Assembly: GCA_016784545.1 (NCBI GenBank)
Contig: JADHUM010000001.1
Span: 1-64,000, forward strand
Direction of reading: 5' to 3'
Length of the DNA: 64,000 nucleotides
Origin: Candidatus Neomarinimicrobiota bacterium
Lineage (GTDB): Bacteria > Fidelibacterota > UBA8477 > JABMPR01
The notes beneath the pieces were generated by a model. It searched no databases, was not told the origin of the DNA, and worked only from the letters and a program-made list of their open reading frames with translations. Positions 18,472 through 28,184 of the stretch are shown here, in pieces. A program made the translations under genes and the position numbers. Position 1 is the stretch's first letter. Each line of letters begins with the position of its first letter.

Positions 18472-20064
18472 CTAGGATTTGTCTATTTCAACATCCCCAT
18501 AGAGTTTTTGCAGTCTGACTAATTCTTGTTTGGTCTCCTGAACGATTTTGGCATAAGCCGGATCTGAATAAACATTGTTCATTTCAGATGGGTCTTTCTC
18601 CAGATCAAACAGTTCCCAGAAACCATCTTCCTCATAATAGTGAATCAACTTGTAACGTTCGGTTCGAACCCCATAGTGCCGTCTCACATCATGCCAGCCA
18701 TGGGGATGCTCATAGTAGTGGTAGTATATGGAATCTCGCCAATCCGCAGGTGGATTTCCCCTCACAATGCCCCGTAATGAATGGCCCTGCATCTCAGCTG
18801 GAATCGCAATCCCGGCAAAATCAAGGAAGGTGGACGAAAAATCCAGATTCATAACCATATTATCAGATACCTGACCTGGCTGAATCTCCTGGGGGTAGCG
18901 CATTACCAGGGGCATGCTCAATGATTCTTCATACATAAACCGCTTATCATACCAGCCATGTTCACCAAGATAAAAACCCTGATCTGATGTATACACAACC
19001 AGCGTGTTCTCAGCCAGACCATTTTGATCAAGATAGTCAAGTACGCGACCAACATTTTCATCAACGGACATGATGCAGCGTAGATAATCTTTGAGATAGT
19101 GCTGATATTTCCAGTTTAGTAATTCATCGCCAGTAAGTTTGAGACGCTTAAACTCCTCATTTACTTTATCATAGTGGGCATCCCAACCAGCCTTCTGCTC
19201 ATCTGTCATCCGATTGTAGGTACTTTTCCAGGTCTCGGTGACCTTTTCTGCAAAAGATTGCTTGCCACCAGAGCCTGTTTCTTTTTCGATTGACTCGGCG
19301 TGAAGCTTCAAATCGAAAGTGAGATACATATCATCAATACGCATATCAGCCTCACCTGCTGCTATCCGACCTACATATTCATCATGAAAATTTGCGGGAA
19401 GGGGAATTTCCTGATCGGTGTAGGCATCCAGATGTTTCAAGTTGGGCATCCAGTTGCGATGGGGCGCTTTATGATGGATTAGCATACAAAATGGGTTTGA
19501 CTTATCCAACTTGTCCAGGGTCTCAATGGCCTGGTCAGTGATAATGTCAGTGGCGTACCCGATGTGGGTTTTCTTTTCGCCATTTTCGTTAAATTCTGGA
19601 TTATAGTATTGCCCCTGACCCTTGAGAATATTCCAATAGTCAAACCCTGTTGGCTCAGTCTTCAGATGCCATTTGCCGACAATTGATGTGTGGTAACCTG
19701 CCTTTTGAAGCAGCTTGGGAAAGGTGAGCTGGCTGCCGTCAAAGGTGCAACTATGATCCAACATCCCATTTAAGTGTGAATACTTTCCGGTGAGCAGGGT
19801 AGCTCGACTGGGTCCGCAGATAGAATTGGTGACAAAACTGTTCTGGAATCGAACACCCTCAGATGCAATACGATCAATATTAGGGGTCTGGATCAAGGAG
19901 TCGTTATAGCAACTGATAGCCCGCTCGGCATGATCATCACTCATAATGAAAATGATGTTGGGGCGAACCTTCTTCATACACGAATTCAAAAATAAGTTTG
20001 GCGCCATCAAAGCAGTGGTACCCATACCTACGGATTTGAGAAATTCTCTGCGTGTTGTTTTCAT
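18472..20064 (-). CDS. Tat-exported type I sulfatase
   Basis: This 530-residue protein has a Tat-like signal (TTRREFLKSVGMG) followed by a possible lipobox (FLNSC, Cys29). Sulfatase core motifs are IIFIMSDDHA (metal Asp43 and Asp44), the formylglycine motif CGPSRATLLTG with Cys83 to be modified, and SDQGFYLGEHGWYDKR near residue 365. It hydrolyses a sulfate ester, probably of a polysaccharide, outside the inner membrane. The Cys form needs a formylglycine-generating enzyme or anaerobic sulfatase-maturing radical SAM enzyme. The radical SAM gene at 27015 does not look like one. ATG follows GGGGAGA. No polysaccharide utilisation genes adjoin it. Confidence 0.92.
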   Translation of the reverse strand: MKTTRREFLKSVGMGTTALMAPNLFLNSCMKKVRPNIIFIMSDDHAERAISCYNDSLIQTPNIDRIASEGVRFQNSFVTNSICGPSRATLLTGKYSHLNGMLDHSCTFDGSQLTFPKLLQKAGYHTSIVGKWHLKTEPTGFDYWNILKGQGQYYNPEFNENGEKKTHIGYATDIITDQAIETLDKLDKSNPFCMLIHHKAPHRNWMPNLKHLDAYTDQEIPLPANFHDEYVGRIAAGEADMRIDDMYLTFDLKLHAESIEKETGSGGKQSFAEKVTETWKSTYNRMTDEQKAGWDAHYDKVNEEFKRLKLTGDELLNWKYQHYLKDYLRCIMSVDENVGRVLDYLDQNGLAENTLVVYTSDQGFYLGEHGWYDKRFMYEESLSMPLVMRYPQEIQPGQVSDNMVMNLDFSSTFLDFAGIAIPAEMQGHSLRGIVRGNPPADWRDSIYYHYYEHPHGWHDVRRHYGVRTERYKLIHYYEEDGFWELFDLEKDPSEMNNVYSDPAYAKIVQETKQELVRLQKLYGDVEIDKS

Positions 20065-20138
20065 AGTCTCCCCTTTTCTATACTGTCTGAACTGACAGTT
20101 TACACATTGATAATATTAAGCCTATATCAGAATATGTT

Positions 20139-21353
20139 TTAATTAAGTTTTGCAGCAATAAAAGCTGTGGTCCAGGCTGCCTGGAAATTATAGCCACCAG
20201 TAATGCCATCAATATCCAGAACCTCACCGGCAAAATACAGATTTTTACATACTTTGCTCTCCATGGTTTTCCCATCAATACTGTCCAGGCTTACTCCTCC
20301 GCAGGTCACAAACTCATCCTTAAAACCTGTTTTTCCAGATACTTTATATGAGTCGTTGGTGAGAGCTGTAACCAGCTTATTCAATCCCTTATTGCCAAGC
20401 TCACTCCACTTTTTCGTCGGAGACAATCCACTTTTTTGAAGCAGATAGCGCCACAACCTATCTGGCAAACCGAAGGGTCTTATGTTGGGTAGGAGCTTAC
20501 AGGCATGTTCTGCAACCACTTCCTTTAACTGGATCAAAACGAGTTCATGATTGGCTTGATCCAGCCAATTGACTCTGAGATTAAAATTATAGTCTTTTTC
20601 ATTGAAAATTCTGGCTCCAAAAGCTGAAAGCTTCAGAATAGCTGGCCCACTAAATCCCCAATGCGTGATGAGTAGGGGTCCTCTTGTTTTCAAACTGGTG
20701 CCTGGTATGCTGACCAGCACCGGATCTACTGCAACACCCGTAAGCTCAACAATGGATTCATCGGGCATATTGAATGTGAACAGGGATGGTACAGGTTCCA
20801 CAATGTGATGCCCAAGCTTTGCCAACCACTCCAAACCCTCAGATTTAGGTGATCCACCACTTGCCACAATCACCTTATCAAAAGTCCTGGGGCGTAAATC
20901 CTGACGGGAAAATTCCAGTTTTAACTTATTCCCTATAGGAGAAATAGCTTGAATGCCAGACCAATACTCACAGGCAATACCCTTTGCTTCCGTCTGGTCC
21001 ATAAGGCAATGAATAATACTTGTAGAATCCTGGGAAACTGGAAATACGCGCATATCTTCCTGGACAAAGAGCGGCACACTCCGAGATTCAAACCACTCCA
21101 TCGTATGTTTGGTGTTAAAAATTTTTAATGCTTTTTTCATGAGTGCTTTGCCCCGGGGATACCCGCTGGCCAGCACGCTGATAGATGTATTGCCATTGGT
21201 GATATTACATCTCCCCCCACCGGATATCTTGACTTTGGCCAGGGAGAAATGTGTTTTCTCAAAAATAACCACATCGGCGTCTGGATAATTTTCTTTAACG
21301 GATATGGCTGAAAAATAACCTGCTGCTCCTCCCCCGATGATGGCAACATCCAC
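20139..21353 (-). CDS. HI0933/YhiN-family FAD-dependent oxidoreductase
   Basis: This 404-residue flavoprotein has an N-terminal Rossmann motif VAIIGGGAAGYFSAI, the family hallmark KVKISGGGRCNITN near residue 45, and a C-terminal FAD segment LYFAGEVLDIDGITGGYNFQ. HI0933-like proteins are widespread, with no firmly established substrate. Start GTG 21353 follows AAAGGA. It is 17 bases downstream of the RluA-like gene and probably in one operon with it. Confidence 0.9.
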   Translation of the reverse strand: MDVAIIGGGAAGYFSAISVKENYPDADVVIFEKTHFSLAKVKISGGGRCNITNGNTSISVLASGYPRGKALMKKALKIFNTKHTMEWFESRSVPLFVQEDMRVFPVSQDSTSIIHCLMDQTEAKGIACEYWSGIQAISPIGNKLKLEFSRQDLRPRTFDKVIVASGGSPKSEGLEWLAKLGHHIVEPVPSLFTFNMPDESIVELTGVAVDPVLVSIPGTSLKTRGPLLITHWGFSGPAILKLSAFGARIFNEKDYNFNLRVNWLDQANHELVLIQLKEVVAEHACKLLPNIRPFGLPDRLWRYLLQKSGLSPTKKWSELGNKGLNKLVTALTNDSYKVSGKTGFKDEFVTCGGVSLDSIDGKTMESKVCKNLYFAGEVLDIDGITGGYNFQAAWTTAFIAAKLN

Positions 21354-21370
21354 GTCATTATCCTTTACGA

Positions 21371-22081
21371 TTATTTGTTCAGAAGATACTGGAAGTAGCT
21401 GGGAATTTTTGCCTCAAAGGTCATTCTTTGTTTTGTGCCTGGGTGTTTGATGTTGATGGATCCTGCATGGAGGGTCAATCTCTTTATACCTTTAGCACTA
21501 TCGCCATAGACTTTATCTCCAGCTACGGGACAGTTAATATCAGCGAATTGAACGCGTATTTGATTTTTTCGACCAGTGATCAGATCAATCTCGACCAGGC
21601 TATATCTTTTAGACTCCTGGAGAACCTTATAACCTGTTTTGGCAAGCTTGCCCACTTTTTGATCCTCAGTGGAATACATTTTGTAGACCACATTTTCAGC
21701 CAGATATGAAGAAAGGATACCCTCCTTCTCATCAAGATTCCCATGAATTACTGCATAGTATTTTTTACTGAAATTTTTCCACTCTTCCTGCAAATAGCGT
21801 TTGTTCTTTTCACTTTTTGCAAAGACCAGGACACCTGAAGTATCTCGATCTAAACGATGAACTATATAGATTCGTTTTCGAGATTTTGCATTCCCCTTGC
21901 GGACATAATTGTTCAAGACAAAATAGGCTGTTCTATCACGGGTTTTAGCATTACTCATAGACAGGAGGCCACTCATCTTATCAACAACCAGAATATCGTT
22001 GTCTTCAAATAAAATGGTGAGCCCTCGTGGCTGGTGACGCTTGGAAGGTTTTTTGGTTTTCTTAGTTTCGAAAGGATCCAT
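21371..22081 (-). CDS. RluA-family pseudouridine synthase
   Basis: This 236-residue protein has the RluA catalytic motif HRLDRDTSGVLVFAKSE (catalytic Asp in RLDRDTSG), plus ILVVDKMSGLLSM upstream and GRKNQIRVQFADINCPVAGD downstream. It isomerises uridine to pseudouridine in rRNA or tRNA. No S4 domain is present, so it is closest to RluA/TruC-like enzymes, and the exact target site cannot be told. The basic N-terminus (ETKKTKKPSKRHQPRG) may help bind RNA. Confidence 0.92.
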   Translation of the reverse strand: MDPFETKKTKKPSKRHQPRGLTILFEDNDILVVDKMSGLLSMSNAKTRDRTAYFVLNNYVRKGNAKSRKRIYIVHRLDRDTSGVLVFAKSEKNKRYLQEEWKNFSKKYYAVIHGNLDEKEGILSSYLAENVVYKMYSTEDQKVGKLAKTGYKVLQESKRYSLVEIDLITGRKNQIRVQFADINCPVAGDKVYGDSAKGIKRLTLHAGSINIKHPGTKQRMTFEAKIPSYFQYLLNK

Positions 22082-22101
22082 GGGTTTAGAATTTACCTTA
22101 A

Positions 22102-22674
22102 TTATACTTTAAGAGTAGAAGGATCTTGGAAATAATCTCGTTTGAAATATACATAGGCTACAAAACCCCACCATGCAATCAGTGTGGCAACAACAGTCAA
22201 TGCAGAAGCCTGGGCCACGACATCTTGCCCCCCGGCTCCCATCATCTCACCGTATTCACTTAAGAGGCTGGATGTAGCCTGACCATACATGATAAAGAGA
22301 AGCCTGTCAACCGTGTAGATCAAGGTTCCTGAAAACAGCATTTGAAAACCCCAATATTTTGCAGTCCACAAGCCCAATCCCACGCCCCCATATATTCCCA
22401 GGTATAAGAGGTGGTAAACCACTGCCATAAACCCCGCGCGCTCAGCACCAAACAAGGATACTGGAGAACCAATTGTAACAACCTCTATCAATGCCGAGAT
22501 GAAGAAAAAGAAAGCTGCAAACCTCATGGTAAAACGTGGTCCTATGAGACCACCAGATTCAGAACTTTTTCCTGCAGAGGGCGGTATCCAGAGATCATTT
22601 TCTTTCATTGCTGAACAGTAACGGCAAAAAATTGCACCATCCTGGATTTCTTCAGCACAATATGGACATTTCAT
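22102..22674 (-). CDS. Membrane protein with N-terminal zinc ribbon
   Basis: This 190-residue protein has a C-x2-C...C-x2-C zinc ribbon in the first 20 residues (MKCPYCAEEIQDGAIFCRYC) and then four hydrophobic segments (about residues 50-75, 80-105, 108-130, 150-175). The arrangement is common among bacterial proteins of unknown function. ATG follows GAGGTG. It is 20 bases upstream of the pseudouridine synthase gene in the same direction. Confidence 0.8.
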   Translation of the reverse strand: MKCPYCAEEIQDGAIFCRYCSAMKENDLWIPPSAGKSSESGGLIGPRFTMRFAAFFFFISALIEVVTIGSPVSLFGAERAGFMAVVYHLLYLGIYGGVGLGLWTAKYWGFQMLFSGTLIYTVDRLLFIMYGQATSSLLSEYGEMMGAGGQDVVAQASALTVVATLIAWWGFVAYVYFKRDYFQDPSTLKV

Positions 22675-22725
22675 TCAGCACACCTCATGGTTTGGTGAGA
22701 GTATAATACTATTTCCCCCTTTTCC

Positions 22726-23139
22726 TCAATGAAGCTTAAGACCTCCAGCGAATAATAATTGTTTCTCGCGACCCTTTATCTGATCAATATCGTATGAATA
22801 GTGAAAATTTGTGTAATCATAATCCATTTTTAATTCAAAATAGAATTCTGTTGAGTAGCCTGGTTTTAGGGGTTCACGGACCACAAAATTCTGAGAAAGT
22901 AGCACTTTTGAAGAATCCAGAGAATCTGCTCCGGCGTATATTTCAAATTTGAAGATAGATGAGGTGATATTATGGGTGCCATTATTCTGAATTTTACCTC
23001 TGATATAATCCCTATCCATATTGACTTCAAAATCGCTGATCTCCACCTGGGTAAACTGATCCCTGGGGATGGCATTATCATCCATTTGGGAACAGGTCAT
23101 AAAGAGAACTGCTGGTAACATCATCAGGATTGATTTCAT
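22726..23139 (-). CDS. Putative lipoprotein of unknown function
   Basis: This protein of about 137 residues has a signal peptide ending LFMTC (imperfect lipobox). The mature part is beta-rich, with an immunoglobulin-like pattern (VEISDFEVNMDRDYIRGKIQ, LKPGYSTEFYFELKMDY). This pattern resembles FxLYD/DUF-type domains that package a short strand-rich fold. Two starts are possible: ATG 23139 or TTG 23148, the latter better spaced from GAGG. It begins just after the pirin gene, nine to eighteen bases away. No function is proposed. Confidence 0.65.
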   Translation of the reverse strand: MKSILMMLPAVLFMTCSQMDDNAIPRDQFTQVEISDFEVNMDRDYIRGKIQNNGTHNITSSIFKFEIYAGADSLDSSKVLLSQNFVVREPLKPGYSTEFYFELKMDYDYTNFHYSYDIDQIKGREKQLLFAGGLKLH

Positions 23140-23157
23140 TCTAGTCAAAAATCAGCC

Positions 23158-24169
23158 TCAGGATTCCTTGATTTCTTCTCTACCATCAGCGTATCTGGCA
23201 AATCTGCCCTGACCTATAGGGTTTACGGGGTCATTTCTGTCCCAGGGCCATCCTCCAAATTGTGTCGACCTAAAATCATCAAAGGCTTTCTGAATCTCAG
23301 CCTGAGTGTTCATGACAAAGGGTCCATATCGAACCACGGGTTCGTCAATGGGCATGCCTTGCAGGAGAAGTATCCGTGACTGCTCCCCTCCATTTTTGAT
23401 CTTGACTTCATCTGGCGTTGTCAGTTCTACGGCATGATATCCTGGGATTTTTTGACCAGTAATATTTATGGAGCTGCCCTGGTAAAAGTAGAGGTCTCGA
23501 TTTACTCCCGCCTTACTCGATGGGAGAACGAACTCAGCCTCCGCCTCCAGTGTGATCACCCAGATTGCTACCTGGTTTGTTGATTGGGCTGCCCAGGAGT
23601 CAGGTGCAGGAGCCGGTGCAGATGTTTTTTCAAAATTGCCGGCAATGACCCGGGTTTCTGTTTTTCTTCCATCTTTGTCATGAGATTTGATGACAGGAAT
23701 GGATTCTGACCAGAGCATTTTAAATGCTGGTTCTGCAGTTTTTGACCTTGCTGGAAGATTTATCCAGATTTGAAACAGTTCCATGGGATTGGGTTGGTTT
23801 TCGTGAACCAGAGGGAACATCTCTGAATGCTGTAGACCACTTCCAGCAGTCATCCACTGCACATCTCCATTCCCATAGCGACCAGCAGCTCCAGCTGAGT
23901 CATGGTGATCTACCAGGCCATCCAATACGACAGTCACTGTTTCAAACCCTCGATGCGGGTGAGCAGGGAATCCTGGTATCTGACGACCATGATACATATT
24001 CCAGCCATCTTTTTGGTCGAAATCCTGACCTATATTGCGTCCAGATAACGAAGCTGACGGACCCATTTTTTCCATCACCTACAGGATAGGCATCGTTATG
24101 ATGAACACAGAAGAGAAAGGGGTCTCTGGTTTTCCACATGAATCCCAGGGGTTTTATGTTATTGATCAT
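23158..24169 (-). pseudogene. Pirin-family protein interrupted by a +1 frameshift
   Basis: The frame 23158-24078 encodes a cupin pirin body with the diagnostic HPHRGFET motif and GSGLQHSEM. Its expected N-terminus lies in another frame starting at ATG 24169, with AAGGAAG upstream: PLGFMWKTRDPFLFCVHHND, continuing AYPVGDGK. The two frames join at a run of six T (24066-24071; A6 on the coding strand). Removing one base would give a continuous product reading VGDGKMGPSASLSGRNIGQD. Pirins are Fe-dependent cupins, some acting as quercetinases. The lesion may be a real mutation, transcriptional slippage or a sequencing or assembly error. The shortened ATG start inside would lack the first ~34 residues of the cupin fold. 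Confidence 0.8.
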
Positions 24170-24306
24170 AAATTATTACTTCCTTTTATCCCCCGAGATA
24201 CAAGCCTAACAGGCCTCAACATGAATCGTTGAATGGTACGCAGAAAACTATTCTTGATGCTTTGAGATACAAGGTGGATATAGGGCAGGAAGCCTGGAAT
24301 TTTTGC

Positions 24307-24672
24307 TCATTCTGATTTTATGGGCTCAGCCCAAACAGCAAATTCGTTTCCATTGGGATCGGAAAAGTGAAACCGTCTCCCCCCAGGGAATGAAAATATT
24401 GGTTTAATGATCTTACCCTGGGCCTGTTCAACTTTCGCAAGCGTTTCCTCGAGTGCATCACTATAGAAGACAATAAGCACACTTCCTGAACTCGTCTCAG
24501 CTGTCAGATCTGACTTAAAAAACCCGACATCAATCCCTGCATTGGCACAAGCGACATAATCAGGTCCATAATCAACAAAGGACCAATCAAACGCCTCCCC
24601 GAAGAAGGTTTTGGTCTGCTCCATATTTTTCGCAGGAAATTCCAGGTAGTTTATTTTTTCATGATTACTCAT
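24307..24672 (-). CDS. VOC-family (glyoxalase-like) protein
   Basis: This 121-residue protein has a single vicinal-oxygen-chelate fold (INYLEFPAKNMEQTKTFFGE, then FSFPGGRRFHFSDPNGNEFA). Members include isomerases, dioxygenases and resistance proteins, and the substrate cannot be told here. ATG 24672 is chosen because GGAGGA lies six bases upstream. It overlaps the stop of the Rieske-glutamate synthase gene by eight bases, so the two are translationally coupled. Confidence 0.85.
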   Translation of the reverse strand: MSNHEKINYLEFPAKNMEQTKTFFGEAFDWSFVDYGPDYVACANAGIDVGFFKSDLTAETSSGSVLIVFYSDALEETLAKVEQAQGKIIKPIFSFPGGRRFHFSDPNGNEFAVWAEPIKSE

Positions 24673-26284
24673 GTAATATTCCTCCATAAGTTACGCCACT
24701 GAGGTCTGCCATCTCGCGTTTCCAGGTGGTGAGATCAGTATGATTAAATTGATTTAAATGAGTGTGTCCACAGGCTCTTGCCATGACTTGCATTAACTCA
24801 GTAGACGCTCTGAAAAAGTTGTTCAGCTGTTGGGCTCCTTTTTCAATTTTAATGCGTGCTCTCAATTCAGGTTTCTGAGTGGCGATCCCCACGGGGCAAT
24901 TGTTGGTGTGGCAAGCGCGCATTCCGAGACACCCAATGGCCTGGATAGCAGAGTTGGAAACTGCTATGGCATCAGCACCCAAAGCCAAGGCTTTAATAAA
25001 ATCTGCTGGTAATCGAAGTCCTCCTGTGATAACCAGTGAAATATCCTGACGACCCTGCTGATCCAGATAACGGCGAGCACGAGCGAGAGCTGGTATGGTT
25101 GGTACAGATATATTGTCTCTGAATATGAGCGGTGCTGCACCGGTTCCTCCGCCTCTACCATCCAGAATGATGTAGTCAACGCCAATATCCAGAGCTGCCT
25201 GAATGTCCTTTTCAATATGCTGGGCTGAAAGTTTTACACCAATGGGGATTCCACCGGTAGCTTCTCTGACCTCCCCAGCAAACTGTTTATAATCTTCCAA
25301 GTCTTCCCAATCTGGAAATCGAGGTGGTGAAATGGCTGGTTCTCCCTCAGCCAGGCCACGGACTTCAGCGATTTTACCTTTAACCTTGTTCCCTGGGAGG
25401 TGACCACCTGTTCCCGTTTTTGCGCCCTGGCCGCACTTAAAATGAAAGGCCTGACATTTTTGGACCTTATCCATGGAGTAGCCAAATCGAGCTGAAGCCA
25501 ATTCGTAGAGATAACGGCTATTGGCTGCCTGTTCATCGGGAAGCATGCCGCCTTCACCTGAGCAGATGCCGGTTCCTGCCAGTTCGGCGCCTTTTGCCAG
25601 GGAAACTTTGGCTTCTTCAGAGAGGGCGCCAAAACTCATATCTGAGACGAAAAGAGGTCGGTCCAGAACCAGTGGTTTCTTTGCATTTGGACCAATAATT
25701 ACCTGGGTTCCAACTTGGGTCTCATCCAAAAGGGGTACTTTATGCAGTTGAGCTGTCAACAATTGAATATCATCCCAGCTGGGTAGCTCCTGTCTGGGAA
25801 CACCCATGGCGTCAACGCGCCCATGATGCCCTGTTTCACTGAGTCCTTTTTCGGCCAAATGTTGAATGTATTGGGCATGTGGTTCTTCTGGAGCACCGTG
25901 AACGTCCTGATATAGCCCCTGATACGCATCTCGGTTATAGGGCTGAGGATTTTGGATTTCCCAGGCTTTAATCTCATCTTCATCTACCCAGACTTGCCCA
26001 TCCTCAACCCATGCTGTAAATTTATGAAGTTTTTCTTCATTATTGTAGGCACTAACCCCTGACTTATAATTGTAATCCCAATTATGCAAGCCACAGATGA
26101 GGTCATCCCCCTGAATATGTCCATCTGCCAGCAAAGCGCCCCTGTGGTGACACCTCCCATAGAGAACTGAGACCTCATCTTTATCTTGAAATCTGGTGAT
26201 AACCAGATCAACATTGGCAAGCATGGCATAGACTGGCACCAGTGGTTCAAGTTTATCCCATGCAGCGATGGCGATTTTATTCAT
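24665..26284 (-). CDS. Rieske [2Fe-2S] domain fused to glutamate synthase-like FMN domain
   Basis: This 539-residue protein starts with a Rieske domain (residues ~1-105) whose ligands are visible: C45-x-H47 in YGRCHHRGALL and C64-x2-H67 in LICGLHNWD. Residues ~150-520 form the FMN-binding TIM barrel of glutamate synthase (DYIILDGRGGGTGAAP, GGLRLPADFIKALALGADA, CHTNNCPVGIATQ). In full-length GltB this domain receives ammonia from a glutaminase domain, which is absent here. Such glutamate synthase-related proteins may be oxidoreductases with another substrate; the Rieske domain would pass electrons. It is coupled to the VOC gene downstream. No GltD-like partner is adjacent. Confidence 0.88.
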   Translation of the reverse strand: MNKIAIAAWDKLEPLVPVYAMLANVDLVITRFQDKDEVSVLYGRCHHRGALLADGHIQGDDLICGLHNWDYNYKSGVSAYNNEEKLHKFTAWVEDGQVWVDEDEIKAWEIQNPQPYNRDAYQGLYQDVHGAPEEPHAQYIQHLAEKGLSETGHHGRVDAMGVPRQELPSWDDIQLLTAQLHKVPLLDETQVGTQVIIGPNAKKPLVLDRPLFVSDMSFGALSEEAKVSLAKGAELAGTGICSGEGGMLPDEQAANSRYLYELASARFGYSMDKVQKCQAFHFKCGQGAKTGTGGHLPGNKVKGKIAEVRGLAEGEPAISPPRFPDWEDLEDYKQFAGEVREATGGIPIGVKLSAQHIEKDIQAALDIGVDYIILDGRGGGTGAAPLIFRDNISVPTIPALARARRYLDQQGRQDISLVITGGLRLPADFIKALALGADAIAVSNSAIQAIGCLGMRACHTNNCPVGIATQKPELRARIKIEKGAQQLNNFFRASTELMQVMARACGHTHLNQFNHTDLTTWKREMADLSGVTYGGILHE

Positions 26285-26333
26285 ATTTTGGCTCTTTCGG
26301 TTAATATTTCAGGGATTTATCTAATCAATCTGC

Positions 26334-26858
26334 TCAATTTCCTTTGGCCGCTCTTTGCCAGGTAATCCGGTTCAAATTCATTCTCAGAAGCGTCCATTTA
26401 TCATTTTCCAAATTTGGAATGGTTATGTATGGCTCGAATCCAAGCTGCTTGTAGCAATGCACGGCTGTTTTGTTAAACTTGAATACACCAAGATCAAGAT
26501 TGTCCAGTGCCAGATCATTGAATGCAAAATTCAGGGCTGACTGAATCATTGATTTGCCCCAGCCCTTACCTCGATGATTTTTGGGACCAATAAGTATTCT
26601 GGCAAGTACGCCACGCTTCTCAACATAATCCACAGCCATGATTTCAACATGACCAACTGTGACGCTGTTTAACATCGCTTTGAACATGAAATGGGAAGGA
26701 TGAGCGCCTCTGGTTTTTTTGAGAGTACGATTAAGTTGCGCTTCATCCAGGGGAAAAACATACTCCGGGCCGGCCCATTGCAATAAAAAATCAGAATCTG
26801 GTATCCAGTCAATCAGTCTCTGGATATCGCTTGTTCCAAATATTTCCAATGTAATCAT
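26334..26858 (-). CDS. GNAT-family N-acetyltransferase
   Basis: This protein of about 174 residues has a GNAT fold: a beta-strand with VGHVEIMAVD, the acetyl-CoA loop LIGPKNHRGKGWGKSMIQSA (Q/R-x2-G-x-G/A pattern) and NKTAVHCYKQLGFEPY. It transfers acetyl from acetyl-CoA to an unknown amine. ATG 26858 is preferred over TTG 26879 because AAAGGA lies 11 bases upstream of it. The gene is separate from its neighbours. Confidence 0.88.
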   Translation of the reverse strand: MITLEIFGTSDIQRLIDWIPDSDFLLQWAGPEYVFPLDEAQLNRTLKKTRGAHPSHFMFKAMLNSVTVGHVEIMAVDYVEKRGVLARILIGPKNHRGKGWGKSMIQSALNFAFNDLALDNLDLGVFKFNKTAVHCYKQLGFEPYITIPNLENDKWTLLRMNLNRITWQRAAKGN

Positions 26859-27014
26859 TGATACCCGGTTCCTTTTCAAATCTCTGAATAACCAAGCGCC
26901 CCAAACTCTAATTGATAGAGCAGGACGCTATAACATTCTTTCCGTGTATACAATAATATTTTTATGGAATCATTGTGTCTTCAAGCTTACACATAACCAA
27001 GTGGATTAGATATT

Positions 27015-28184
27015 TTAAAACCCCATTAAACCACAACAGCGGCTGCACTGAGGCAGGGTTCCCCCTTCTTTATTCAGAAGGGTTCTGAATTCACGAAAAC
27101 GGTCATTGTTCCACAACTCGAGTATGGGGGTTTCCTGAATGTTACCCACTTTTACATCAATATAATCTCGGCAGGTCACAACATCTCCGTTTGGCATGAT
27201 ATCAATCATCAAGTAGGGAGCAACGCAGGGACCATAACCCAGGAAGTTTTCAGGCTCCTCATAGTAAGGAATAAGCTGGTCAGGTTTAATAAAGGGTACG
27301 GGAAACCAGCCAAAGGGATATTTCTTTTTAGCAATTTTCTCCAGGCTTGCTTTCACCCCTGGCGCATTAATCCTGGTGTTTTGTCCGATATAGGATTTCC
27401 AGGTATTAGCATCTACATCCATTTCTGTTTTAAGAATACTGGCGTGTTTCTCACCAATTTCCTGGGTGGTGAACCAGGAGAGATATAAAATGAGGCCATC
27501 GGGACCAAGCTCAGCGGCTGTATCAAACATTTCTGATAGATGATCTTGATTGGTCTCAGACACGGTAGAGGAAAGCAAAAAATAGGGGTCGGGTTTTCGC
27601 CCCCGTTCTTCAAGCAGCAATTTTATTCCACGAGCTGTTTTCTTAAAGGTTCCTGGAACGCCGCGGGCTTTATCATGAATCGCCTCTGGTCCGTCAAAAG
27701 AACAGGTGAGCATATCCCATTTCTGTTCAACAATCTGCCTGGCATTGCGTTCAAGAGAGGCGCCATTGGTGATCACATAGACGTAGCAGCCCTTTTCTTT
27801 GATATATGCTGTAAGCCTGAACAGATCCTTATATAAAAGGGCTTCCCCTCCTGTGATATAGAAAATTGGTTTATAGTGAGATGTGTCATCAACCACTTTT
27901 TTATAATGTTCAAATTTCAGCTCCGAAAGCAGATAGTCACCCTCACCCTCATTCATATATCCAGTATCACCAAATTGTCCGCAAATGGCACAGCGCTGAT
28001 TACAACGATTGGTGATGCGCAAACTGATTTGATAAGGAGGTCTTCGGGCAAATCCGTTTCCGGCTTTCAGGTCACCTTGAACATGGAGGTGTTTACGCCA
28101 GGCAGCACGAGTAACAACAGGTAGGTATTTTAATCTGGGTGCCAATGCTTTGGCGAACATTCCAATGGGGAGGCGACTTAACAT
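27015..28184 (-). CDS. Radical SAM protein with SPASM-like C-terminus
   Basis: This 389-residue protein has the radical SAM cluster motif C61-x3-C65-x2-C68 (CNQRCAIC), a GGEALL motif (ITGGEALLYKDL) and a C-terminal cysteine-rich segment (CVAPYLMIDI, VVTCRDYIDV, CSRCCG) typical of SPASM/Twitch auxiliary cluster domains. Such enzymes modify peptides or small molecules, and the substrate is not identifiable. No short precursor peptide gene is visible next to it, so a RiPP role is not supported. ATG follows AAAGG. It lies 144 bases downstream of mtaB on the same strand and is perhaps separate. Confidence 0.88.
   Translation of the reverse strand: MLSRLPIGMFAKALAPRLKYLPVVTRAAWRKHLHVQGDLKAGNGFARRPPYQISLRITNRCNQRCAICGQFGDTGYMNEGEGDYLLSELKFEHYKKVVDDTSHYKPIFYITGGEALLYKDLFRLTAYIKEKGCYVYVITNGASLERNARQIVEQKWDMLTCSFDGPEAIHDKARGVPGTFKKTARGIKLLLEERGRKPDPYFLLSSTVSETNQDHLSEMFDTAAELGPDGLILYLSWFTTQEIGEKHASILKTEMDVDANTWKSYIGQNTRINAPGVKASLEKIAKKKYPFGWFPVPFIKPDQLIPYYEEPENFLGYGPCVAPYLMIDIMPNGDVVTCRDYIDVKVGNIQETPILELWNNDRFREFRTLLNKEGGTLPQCSRCCGLMGF

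Noticed and set aside
27015-28184. Anaerobic sulfatase-maturing enzyme for the sulfatase at 18472
   Set aside because: It has a radical SAM and SPASM-like layout but is about 7 kb away and lacks clear anSME hallmarks; the link is not supported.
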